This document shows, one piece after another, positions 57,130 to 64,000 of a stretch of DNA of 64,000 nucleotides. The translations under genes were made by a program, and so were the position numbers. Below the pieces are notes generated by a model that was given only the letters and a program-made list of their open reading frames with translations, was not told the origin of the DNA and did not search any database. Position 1 is the stretch's first letter; each line of letters begins with the position of its first letter. This DNA comes from Candidatus Stoquefichus massiliensis AP9 (lineage in GTDB: Bacteria > Bacillota_I > Bacilli_A > Erysipelotrichales > Coprobacillaceae), in the NCBI RefSeq assembly GCF_000455285.1, contig NZ_HG005293.1:5195-69194 (forward strand). The letters are read 5' to 3'.

Positions 57130-58710
57130 CTATAATCCCTTTTTTATTTTTTTTTGTAATAATTGATTTGTATCAAGTAATATCTTTGTTCTATAGGCTG
57201 TTTGGGCTGCTTTTTTAGTGTTTTTCTTCATTTGTACTGCTAATCCACTTGTTATAAAGGCAGCTAGAAACATAATGACAAAAGTTATTGGATATCCTGA
57301 ATCATAGGCTTGAAATGTAAAATAAGGATCCGTAAAAAAGAAATTAAAGACAAGGACACTGACAACTGATGAGACAATACTATAGATTCTCTGACTTGTC
57401 ATCACAGATATCATCAATACACCTAATATATAAATCGTAATAATATTAGCTTCGCTAAACCCTAACCATTGAAACAGATAACCAATTCCTGTCACAAATA
57501 TTATAAAACCAATACTGATAATAAAATCTTTCATAGTAAACTGGATATTTTCTTTATGCTTTTGATAATGATAAGTAAGTGATTGTTTAACAGGAATAAT
57601 ATAAATATCTAAGTTAGGTGCAGCCGTTGTTAATTGTTCAACTAACGAGGATTTTGCAAAGAATCTTTTTTTGGTTTGACTTCTGCCCAAAACAATTTTT
57701 GAAACATTGGATAAACGAGCATATTCGGATATCTGATAAGCTACATCATCCCCACAAACAGCTTCAACTCTTGCCCCAAACTGCTGTGCTAAATGCATAT
57801 TTTCACTTAATGTATGAAGATTCTTTTGATCCATATGTTCATAATCAGAAGTTTCTATATATAAAGCTGTTAATCGTCCTTTAAATGCCGATGCCATACG
57901 TGCGGCAGTTCGAATCACTTTTGCATTTGTTGGTGATGGTGAGATACAAACTAAAATATGTTCTCCTGTATAATAATCTCCATCTTTATCAGCCTTGGTA
58001 AGTTCAAACATTTTATTGATACGATCTGCGCATCTTCTTAAAGCAATTTCTCTTAAAGCTATTAGATTATCAATATCAAAAAAATTACCAAGAGCTTTTT
58101 GAGCTTGTTGTTTTTGATAAATTTTCCCATCCTCTAAACGCTCAATTAAGTCATTAGGTTCTATATCGACAAGTTCTACTTGATCAGCATCATCAAATAC
58201 ATAATCTGGGATACGCTCTCTTACTAAGATTCCTGTAATTGATGCTACCATATCATTTAAACTTTCAATATGTTGAACATTAACTGTCGTGTAAACATCT
58301 ATTCCCGCATTTAAAAGTTCATTTATATCTTGATATCTTTTTTGATGTCTTAAACCTTCGGCATTAGTATGTGCTAATTCATCAACTAATATTAAGTCTG
58401 GCTTTCTAAGTAAGGCTGTATCTAAATCAAATTCTTTTAAATCAATTTTATGATGGGTTATCATTCTTGGTTTTAAACATTCCAATCCCTGAATTAACCT
58501 CATTGTCTCTGGACGAGCATGTGGTTCTACATATCCTATTACAACATCAACATCCCTGCTTTTTGCAGTATGTGCAGCTTGTAACATTGCATAAGTTTTC
58601 CCAACTCCTGCTGCATATCCAAAAAAGATTTTCAAATGACCCCTTCTCTGTTTTTCTTCCTGAGCTTGAATTCTCTTTAAGATTTCATCTGGTTGCATTC
58701 TTTCAAACAT
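57130..58710 (-). CDS. kdpD: KdpD, N-terminal sensor part (separate frame)
   Basis: 526 residues. The N-terminal KdpD domain has Walker A GYAAGVGKTYAML (about 31-43) and DELAHTNAEGLRHQKRYQD. A universal-stress-protein-like domain (about 240-360) and the DUF4118 membrane region with four helices (about 385-500) follow. The frame ends with TAG at 57132-57130 just after a slippery heptamer; a -1 shift joins it to the GAF-kinase frame. The ATG at 58710 follows GGGGTGG; a GTG three codons earlier is less likely. It senses K+ limitation and turgor. Confidence 0.88.
   Translation of the reverse strand: MFERMQPDEILKRIQAQEEKQRRGHLKIFFGYAAGVGKTYAMLQAAHTAKSRDVDVVIGYVEPHARPETMRLIQGLECLKPRMITHHKIDLKEFDLDTALLRKPDLILVDELAHTNAEGLRHQKRYQDINELLNAGIDVYTTVNVQHIESLNDMVASITGILVRERIPDYVFDDADQVELVDIEPNDLIERLEDGKIYQKQQAQKALGNFFDIDNLIALREIALRRCADRINKMFELTKADKDGDYYTGEHILVCISPSPTNAKVIRTAARMASAFKGRLTALYIETSDYEHMDQKNLHTLSENMHLAQQFGARVEAVCGDDVAYQISEYARLSNVSKIVLGRSQTKKRFFAKSSLVEQLTTAAPNLDIYIIPVKQSLTYHYQKHKENIQFTMKDFIISIGFIIFVTGIGYLFQWLGFSEANIITIYILGVLMISVMTSQRIYSIVSSVVSVLVFNFFFTDPYFTFQAYDSGYPITFVIMFLAAFITSGLAVQMKKNTKKAAQTAYRTKILLDTNQLLQKKIKKGL
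57139..57155 (-). other. Putative -1 frameshift site in kdpD
   Basis: On the minus strand nine As (57155-57147), a T and six As precede GGG. In the upstream frame the codons read ATA AAA AAG GGA TTA TAG, giving the heptamer A-AAA-AAG (57145-57139), the same as in E. coli dnaX. A -1 slip there continues GGG ATT ATA GAC into the downstream GAF-kinase frame and yields 524 + 369 = 893 residues, the normal KdpD length. The alternative is a one-base deletion or sequencing error in a homopolymer. Confidence 0.6.
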
Positions 58711-58774
58711 CCTTACCACCCCGCTTTATTTTATCACTCTTCACATAAAGATAGTATAAAGATTTATGATCTAG

Positions 58775-58812
58775 ATAAAAAAGTCTCTCAGCTTGTTATC
58801 TGATAAGACTTT
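58775..58812 (-). terminator. Hairpin between kdpC and kdpD
   Basis: AAAGTCT pairs with AGACTTT with an inner TCAG/CTGA helix, then Ts. It may attenuate read-through from kdpFABC into kdpDE. A TATACT (about 58758-58753) lies downstream and could start a kdpDE transcript. Confidence 0.6.
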
Positions 58813-58862
58813 ATTGATTTAAATCCTTAACTTAATGATATTGGATGAAAATCCATTATCTT

Positions 58863-59468
58863 TTATTTTAAAATACCATCAAGCATTAAATTCACTTTTA
58901 AGACATTTACTGTCTCTTCACCCAATATTCCTAAAAACTTTACATCAGTACATTTTTTAATAATGTCTTGAACTTTAGATTCATTCATATTTTGTGCTTT
59001 GGCAATACGTTCAACTTGATAGTTGGCAGCAGCAAGAGAAATATGTGGATCCAAACCACTTCCTGAACTTGTCACTAAATCTTCAGGAATAGGGATATTC
59101 TTTTTATCTGGATGTGAACTTTGGATCTTTTGGACACGTTGAGCAATTAAATCCTGATATTCTTGACTTGCCGGACTGATGTTAGATGGAGCAGCATACA
59201 TAACTGGATCTCCATCTTGGTTGACATAAGTGGAAACATCAATATTCATAACACGACCCCACATATGTTTCTCATCTGTATATTGCTGACCTAGTAATTC
59301 ACTTCCATATTTCTTCCCATCAACCTCAATAATACTTCCATTGGCTTGATCCGGAAAAAACACCTGTGCAATTCCTGTCACAATACCCGTATAAAACACT
59401 CCACAAACCAATGTAAAGATCATAAATATCATCAATGCTTTTGGCACTATATTTTTTAATATTCTCAT
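58863..59468 (-). CDS. kdpC: Potassium-transporting ATPase subunit KdpC
   Basis: 201 residues with one N-terminal membrane helix (about 10-32) and the conserved [22 protein letters not shown] and SGSGLDPHIS motifs. It stabilises the KdpAB complex and raises ATP affinity. GGGGGAG precedes the ATG at 59468; upstream in-frame codons overlap the end of the kdpB region and lack a ribosome site. Confidence 0.95.
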   Translation of the reverse strand: MRILKNIVPKALMIFMIFTLVCGVFYTGIVTGIAQVFFPDQANGSIIEVDGKKYGSELLGQQYTDEKHMWGRVMNIDVSTYVNQDGDPVMYAAPSNISPASQEYQDLIAQRVQKIQSSHPDKKNIPIPEDLVTSSGSGLDPHISLAAANYQVERIAKAQNMNESKVQDIIKKCTDVKFLGILGEETVNVLKVNLMLDGILK

Positions 59469-59482
59469 TTTCTTCACTCCCC

Positions 59483-61549
59483 CTATACCAAATGACAAAC
59501 AACTAACATTATATCAATAACTTTAATACAAATAAACGGTGCAACAATCCCACCTAATCCATATACTAATAAATTTCTAGATAATAGTTGTCCTGCAGTT
59601 GCTTCACGATATTTAACACCTTTTAAAGCTAATGGAATTAATGCAATAATAATGAAAGCATTATAAATAATTGCTGATAATACTGCACTTTGAGGTGAAT
59701 ATAAGCTCATAATATTTAAAGCCTGTAACCCAGGATATAATCCAACAAACAACGCTGGAATGATTGCAAAATACTTTGCAACATCATTGGCGATTGAGAA
59801 AGTTGTTAAACTTCCACGTGTCATTAATAACTGTTTACCAATTCTTACAACATCTATTAGTTTTGTTGGAGATGAATCTAAATCAACCATATTTCCTGCT
59901 TCTTTAGCGGCTTGTGTTCCGCTATTCATCGCAACAGCAACATCAGCTTGAGCAAGAGCTGGAGCATCATTTGTTCCATCTCCTGTCATTGCAACAAGAT
60001 GACCTTTTGACTGAAAATCACGAATCATTTCAAGTTTTCCTTCTGGTGTTGCTTCTGCTAAAAAATCATCAACACCAGCCTCCGCTGCAATCGCTGCTGC
60101 AGTTAAAGGATTATCACCAGTAATCATAATTGTTTTGATTCCCATTTTACGAAGATCAGCAAATTTTTCCTGAACACCACTCTTAATAATATCTTTTAAA
60201 TGAATCACACCTAAAATCTTATGATCCCTAGCAACTACTAATGGAGTGCCTCCCTGATGTGCAATCTCACTCACCACTCGTTCACAATCATGACTATAGA
60301 CTCCACCTTGCTTTTCTACATAGTCTTTAATTGAATCAGCAGCGCCTTTACGAATTTCATGTCCAGCATAATTCACACCACTCATTCTTGTTTTAGCACT
60401 AAAGGGTATAAACTCAAGATTCTTATCTTCTAAACTCCTACCTCGAATATTAAACTTCTCCTTTGCTAAAACAACAACACTTCTTCCTTCCGGAGTTTCA
60501 TCAGCCAATGAAGATAATTGTGCTACATCAGCTAATTCATGTTCAGTGCATCCATCAACAGAAATGAATTCATATGCCTGTCTATTTCCTAAAGTAATTG
60601 TTCCTGTTTTGTCCAACATAAGGATATCTACATCTCCAGCAGCTTCAATTGCACGCCCACTCATCGCTAGAACATTAGCTTGATTCAAACGACTCATCCC
60701 AGCAATTCCAATGGCTGATAATAACGCTCCAATTGTAGTTGGTGCTAAACAAACAAGTAATGCAACTAACGTCGTGACTGATGTTGGATTTTTTATCCCA
60801 GCCTGTGTTGCTGAAAATGACGAATAAGTATACAGTGATAATGTCACTAAAATAAAGATAATCGATAAAGCAACAAGAAAGATTTGTAAGGCAATTTCAT
60901 TTGGTGTTTTCTTTCTGGCAGCCCCTTCTACCATGGCAATCATCTTATCTAAGAAACTATGCCCAGGTTCACTTGTCATTTCTACAACAATCCAGTCTGA
61001 TAGAACTGTTGTCCCACCAGTCACTGCACTACGATCACCACCACTTTCTCGAATTACTGGTGCTGACTCTCCTGTAATCGCACTTTCATCAACAGAAGCT
61101 GCACCTTCTAATATTTCACCATCTCCAGGAATTTGTTCTCCAGCTTTAACAATCACAAGATTCCCTTTTTCTAGAGCTGTTGAAGGAACAACAACAAAAT
61201 CATCCTTTTTATCAATAGAATCAATGAGATGTGCTTCAACATCCCTTTTGGATGCTCGCAAAGCATCAGCCTGTGCTTTTCCTCTTCCTTCAGCTATCGC
61301 TTCAGCAAAATTTGCAAATAATACTGTTAACCATAGAATGATGGCAATAGCTAAAGTAAATCCAGAGGTGGCATCTTGAATACCACCTAACGACATAAAC
61401 CATAAACCTGTCGTTAAGATAGCTGATATATAAACCAAAAGCATAACTGGATTTTCAACCTGTGTTTTTGGATTTAATTTAATAAGCGAATCTTGAATTG
61501 CACGCATAAGTATTTTTTTATTTGTGAATGCTCTTTTTTTATTTTCCAT
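59483..61549 (-). CDS. kdpB: Potassium-transporting ATPase subunit KdpB
   Basis: 688 residues, a P-type ATPase. The phosphorylated Asp is in [11 protein letters not shown] (about residue 310), and the actuator loop is [10 protein letters not shown]. The hinge motif is [21 protein letters not shown]. The protein hydrolyses ATP to drive K+ moved through KdpA. AAAGGAGG precedes the ATG at 61549, 16 bases after kdpA. Confidence 0.97.
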   Translation of the reverse strand: MENKKRAFTNKKILMRAIQDSLIKLNPKTQVENPVMLLVYISAILTTGLWFMSLGGIQDATSGFTLAIAIILWLTVLFANFAEAIAEGRGKAQADALRASKRDVEAHLIDSIDKKDDFVVVPSTALEKGNLVIVKAGEQIPGDGEILEGAASVDESAITGESAPVIRESGGDRSAVTGGTTVLSDWIVVEMTSEPGHSFLDKMIAMVEGAARKKTPNEIALQIFLVALSIIFILVTLSLYTYSSFSATQAGIKNPTSVTTLVALLVCLAPTTIGALLSAIGIAGMSRLNQANVLAMSGRAIEAAGDVDILMLDKTGTITLGNRQAYEFISVDGCTEHELADVAQLSSLADETPEGRSVVVLAKEKFNIRGRSLEDKNLEFIPFSAKTRMSGVNYAGHEIRKGAADSIKDYVEKQGGVYSHDCERVVSEIAHQGGTPLVVARDHKILGVIHLKDIIKSGVQEKFADLRKMGIKTIMITGDNPLTAAAIAAEAGVDDFLAEATPEGKLEMIRDFQSKGHLVAMTGDGTNDAPALAQADVAVAMNSGTQAAKEAGNMVDLDSSPTKLIDVVRIGKQLLMTRGSLTTFSIANDVAKYFAIIPALFVGLYPGLQALNIMSLYSPQSAVLSAIIYNAFIIIALIPLALKGVKYREATAGQLLSRNLLVYGLGGIVAPFICIKVIDIMLVVCHLV

Positions 61550-61565
61550 ATATCACATTCCTCCT

Positions 61566-63383
61566 TTAAAACATACTGAATAATTCAGCAAGTGGTCCCA
61601 ATGCGAGTGCTGGGAAAAAACATAACGCACCTACAAGTAAGACAATAAAAATTAATAAGAAAACAAACATGACATTCGTTGTTGATAAAGTTCCTACTGT
61701 TACTGCAATCTTCTTTTTAGTGACCAAATTGCCTGCAATGGCTAAAGTTCCAATAATCGGTATGAATCTTGCAAACAACATAACCAATCCTAATGAAACG
61801 TTTAAGAAAACTGTATTAGCATTAAAGCCTGCAAATGCTGAGCCATTATTCCCACCACATGATGAATAAGCATATAATATCTCCGATAATCCATGAGCCC
61901 CTCCATTATTTATACTATCTACTGTACTTGGTAATGCTGTAGCAATACCACTTCCAATAAGTATCGCAATCGGGGTTGCTAAACAGACAACAACTGCCCA
62001 TTTCATTTCATAAGGTTCAATCTTCTTTCCTAGAAATTCAGGTGTACGACCAACCATTAACCCAGCAATAAAGACTGTTAATATCGCAAATGCCAACATA
62101 CCATATAATCCACAGCCAACACCACCAAAAATAACTTCACCTAACTGCATTAATAACATAGTGATCATACCACCAAGTGGTGTATAGCTATCATGCATTG
62201 AATTCACTGAACCATTTGAGGCTGCAGTAGTATAAGCTGCCCAGGTTGCAGAAGTCGCAATACCAAAACGTGCTTCTTTTCCTTCCATATTTCCACCTGG
62301 CTGATCAACCATTGAAATATCAACATTTCCACCTTGAGCCAACTGCGGTGTCGCATATTGCTCACTCACGGCTATAACTCCTAATGCTAAAACTAAACAT
62401 ATTCCCATAGCTGAAAATATAGCGATTCCTTGTTTTTTATTTTTTATCATTGATCCAAAGCTAAAACATAAAGCTGCTGGAATCAGCAAGATTGAAATCA
62501 TTTCCAAAAGATTTGTAAAAGCATTGGGATTTTCAAGTGGATGTGCTGAGTTAACACCCATATATCCGCCACCATTTGTCCCTGTTTGTTTAATAGCAAC
62601 CTGACTCGCAGCTGGTCCCATAGGCACAAACTGTTCAGTCACAATTTTTGCCCCTGACACGATTTGTCCATTCAAGCGAACTGTCTGACTATTAAGATCA
62701 ATATTTGCATTTTCAATAATCTCGCCTTTATCATTTACTGCAATTGGTTCAACTAAAGATACATTTTGTGCTGGTTCAAAATTTTGAATAACACCACCAG
62801 CAACTAATAAAATAGCAATGACTAAATTAAGTGGTATTAAGATATGCAAGACAATTCTTGTCATATCTACCCAGAAGTTTCCTAAACCCTTTGATTTCAC
62901 TTTCATAAATCCACGAATCAATGCAAACAATACCGCTATACCTGTTGCTGCTGAAACAAAGTTTTGAACAGTTAAACCAACTGCCTGAGTAAGATAACTC
63001 AATGTTGATTCACCACTATATGCCTGCCAGTTTGTATTCGTTACAAAACTTACAGCTGTATTAAATGATAAATCCCATTTAACACCTGATAAACCTTGCG
63101 GATTTCCTAATAATACTCCTTGTAATAACTGTAGTAAGAATAAAAATACCAAACCAATACCAGAAAAAACCAATACACTGATTACATATTTTTTCCAATT
63201 CATATCTTCACTAATATCAACACGCATCACTTTATAAACAAGTTTTTCACATGGTATCAGCAATCTTGATAAAAATGTCTTTTCACCATTCATAACCTTC
63301 TTGATGTATGCCCCAAGTGGGATAGCCAAAACAACAAGAACAAGTAAATATATCACATACTGTAAAATTGTACCTGTCATCAT
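61566..63383 (-). CDS. kdpA: Potassium-transporting ATPase subunit KdpA
   Basis: 605 residues with about ten membrane helices and the K+ filter loops TNTNWQAYSGE, GTNGGGYMG and SCGGNNGSAFAG. It binds and passes K+ from outside with high affinity. GGGAG is placed for the first of two successive ATGs (63383); that start overlaps the kdpF stop by four bases. Confidence 0.97.
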   Translation of the reverse strand: MMTGTILQYVIYLLVLVVLAIPLGAYIKKVMNGEKTFLSRLLIPCEKLVYKVMRVDISEDMNWKKYVISVLVFSGIGLVFLFLLQLLQGVLLGNPQGLSGVKWDLSFNTAVSFVTNTNWQAYSGESTLSYLTQAVGLTVQNFVSAATGIAVLFALIRGFMKVKSKGLGNFWVDMTRIVLHILIPLNLVIAILLVAGGVIQNFEPAQNVSLVEPIAVNDKGEIIENANIDLNSQTVRLNGQIVSGAKIVTEQFVPMGPAASQVAIKQTGTNGGGYMGVNSAHPLENPNAFTNLLEMISILLIPAALCFSFGSMIKNKKQGIAIFSAMGICLVLALGVIAVSEQYATPQLAQGGNVDISMVDQPGGNMEGKEARFGIATSATWAAYTTAASNGSVNSMHDSYTPLGGMITMLLMQLGEVIFGGVGCGLYGMLAFAILTVFIAGLMVGRTPEFLGKKIEPYEMKWAVVVCLATPIAILIGSGIATALPSTVDSINNGGAHGLSEILYAYSSCGGNNGSAFAGFNANTVFLNVSLGLVMLFARFIPIIGTLAIAGNLVTKKKIAVTVGTLSTTNVMFVFLLIFIVLLVGALCFFPALALGPLAELFSMF

Positions 63384-63469
63384 TTCTTATCTCCCTTCAT
63401 GAGAATATACACATAATAGAATAATAAAATCATTGCAATGAAACCAATCATTGAGATAATAATCTCCAT
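63380..63469 (-). CDS. kdpF: KdpF small membrane subunit
   Basis: 29 residues, MEIIISMIGFIAMILLFYYV then YILMKGDKK: a single membrane helix with a basic C-terminal end, the size and position of KdpF, which stabilises KdpABC. An AGGGGG-containing site lies before the ATG at 63469. The stop overlaps the kdpA start in an ATGA junction. Confidence 0.85.
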   Translation of the reverse strand: MEIIISMIGFIAMILLFYYVYILMKGDKK

Positions 63470-63497
63470 ACTCTTTCCCCCTTTTCATTTCACACAT

Positions 63498-63551
63498 AGT
63501 ATATTCTGAATCATTTTAAGATGGTGTTAATAAAAACAGATAAGGTATAAA
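63498..63551 (-). promoter_or_regulatory. kdp promoter region
   Basis: A minus-strand TATACT (63503-63498) has no acceptable -35. Upstream on the minus strand TTTATACC and TTATTAACACC lie about two helical turns apart, resembling the T-rich TTTATA/TTTACACC repeats that E. coli KdpE binds. Low-to-moderate support. Confidence 0.45.
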
Positions 63552-63564
63552 GATTATATAAAGA

Positions 63565-63594
63565 AAACAACACTTATATCTCAAAGTGTTGTTT
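63565..63594 (-). terminator. Terminator of the second response-regulator gene
   Basis: AAACAACACTT pairs with AAGTGTTGTTT around an eight-base loop, followed by TTCTTTAT on the minus strand. Confidence 0.75.
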
Positions 63595-63661
63595 AAAGTT
63601 CATTATTTTTTATCTGTACCCTTATTATGACTATATTTCATTAAGAGTCTAGAAAAAGTGG

Positions 63662-64000
63662 CTACTCTGTATCTTCTTTCATACGATAACCAACACCTAT
63701 CTCAGTGAGAATATATTCAGGTGTTGCTGGATTCTTTTCAATCTTTCGTCTCAATCCTGCCATTAATGCTCTTAAGGCCTGTGTATCATTGCCATAGCCT
63801 TTTCCATATATTTCTTCAATAATTGTGTGCGTTGTTAATACTTTTCCAATATTTTTAAAGAACATTGTTAATAATTGATATTCCATAGGGGTAACATGAA
63901 GTTCCTGATTATGAAGATAAACAAGATGTTTATCTAAATCAATAGATAAATCTTTGACCCTATAAAAAGTTTGGACTTGCATTTGGCGAAAACGATAATA
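63662..64000 (-). CDS. Second KdpE-like response regulator (partial, runs off the window)
   Basis: The last 112 codons of an OmpR-family regulator: the end of the linker and a complete winged-helix domain (VTPMEYQLLTMFFKNIGKVLT to EIGVGYRM). The frame stays open to base 64000, so the receiver domain lies outside. It closely resembles the KdpE at 55336 in its recognition region (TPxEYxLLxxxxKNxGKVLT and LRxxMAxLRRKIEKNP) and is therefore a paralogue that could share targets. It may belong to another kdpDE-like pair beyond the edge. Confidence 0.8.
   Translation of the reverse strand, partial: YYRFRQMQVQTFYRVKDLSIDLDKHLVYLHNQELHVTPMEYQLLTMFFKNIGKVLTTHTIIEEIYGKGYGNDTQALRALMAGLRRKIEKNPATPEYILTEIGVGYRMKEDTE

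Noticed and set aside
60933-61379. 148-residue plus-strand ORF inside kdpB
   Set aside because: Antisense shadow of a highly conserved P-type ATPase gene.

Overview
The window looks like a stretch of chromosome from an AT-rich, low-GC Gram-positive anaerobe. The gene style, strong GGAGG ribosome sites, CCA-encoding tRNA genes and a T-box riboswitch point to Bacillota, probably Erysipelotrichia/Coprobacillaceae-like gut bacteria; the exact taxon is inference. Rubredoxin and flavin-reductase proteins, several 4Fe-4S proteins and the lack of any respiratory or catalase gene fit a strictly anaerobic life.

Layout. 0-4 kb: pyrG (CTP synthase) with a CTP-sensing attenuator leader, then a VanR/VanS-like two-component pair. 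4-6 kb: an oxygen-defence group (ferredoxin, double-rubredoxin protein, flavin reductase-rubredoxin fusion) behind a PerR-like palindrome. 6-8 kb: an aspartate aminotransferase and a nine-gene tRNA cluster. 8-16 kb: a sugar-type oxidoreductase with an AraC regulator, a MecA/PbpC-type penicillin-binding protein, two tandem helical paralogues, a TtcA-like/TcdA tRNA-modification pair and a second oxidoreductase. 16-28 kb: a secreted CAP-domain protein, a yxlEFG-like ABC operon under an XRE regulator, an unusual PurF homologue, a short UvrA paralogue, a cell-wall amidase, a zinc phospholipase-C-like protein with an Atg22/UMF1 transporter, and a decayed Rpn nuclease. 28-34.6 kb: an aldo/keto reductase with iron-sulfur centres, an orphan prepilin, a MerR-type promoter driving a DUF362 iron-sulfur protein, a membrane XRE regulator and a DUF3284 protein. 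34.6-41.8 kb: one six-gene arginine operon, argGHCJBF, controlled by a T-box. 41.9-44.3 kb: a frame-broken metallophosphoesterase and a DUF4143 ATPase framed by direct repeats. 44-50 kb: an RpiR-regulated cellobiose-type PTS permease with a GH1 enzyme whose acid/base glutamate is glutamine, then a truncated YczE-like gene. 50-64 kb: potassium uptake, with a Ktr/Trk-type operon and a complete kdpFABC operon plus kdpD, kdpE and part of a second KdpE-like regulator.

How it fits together. The arginine operon is a self-contained route from glutamate-derived intermediates to arginine, except that argD and carAB are not in view. The two potassium systems sit within 14 kb; their promoters both lack good -35 boxes and carry response-regulator-like repeats, so a shared KdpE-type control is plausible. 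kdpD is split by a -1 frame change exactly at a dnaX-type slippery heptamer, and reading through it restores a normal 893-residue KdpD.

Most worth a second look: the kdpD frameshift site, the NQIN GH1 enzyme, the repeat-flanked DUF4143 ATPase, the PurF homologue lacking its N-terminal cysteine, the orphan MerR promoter and the phased repeats before the potassium operon.
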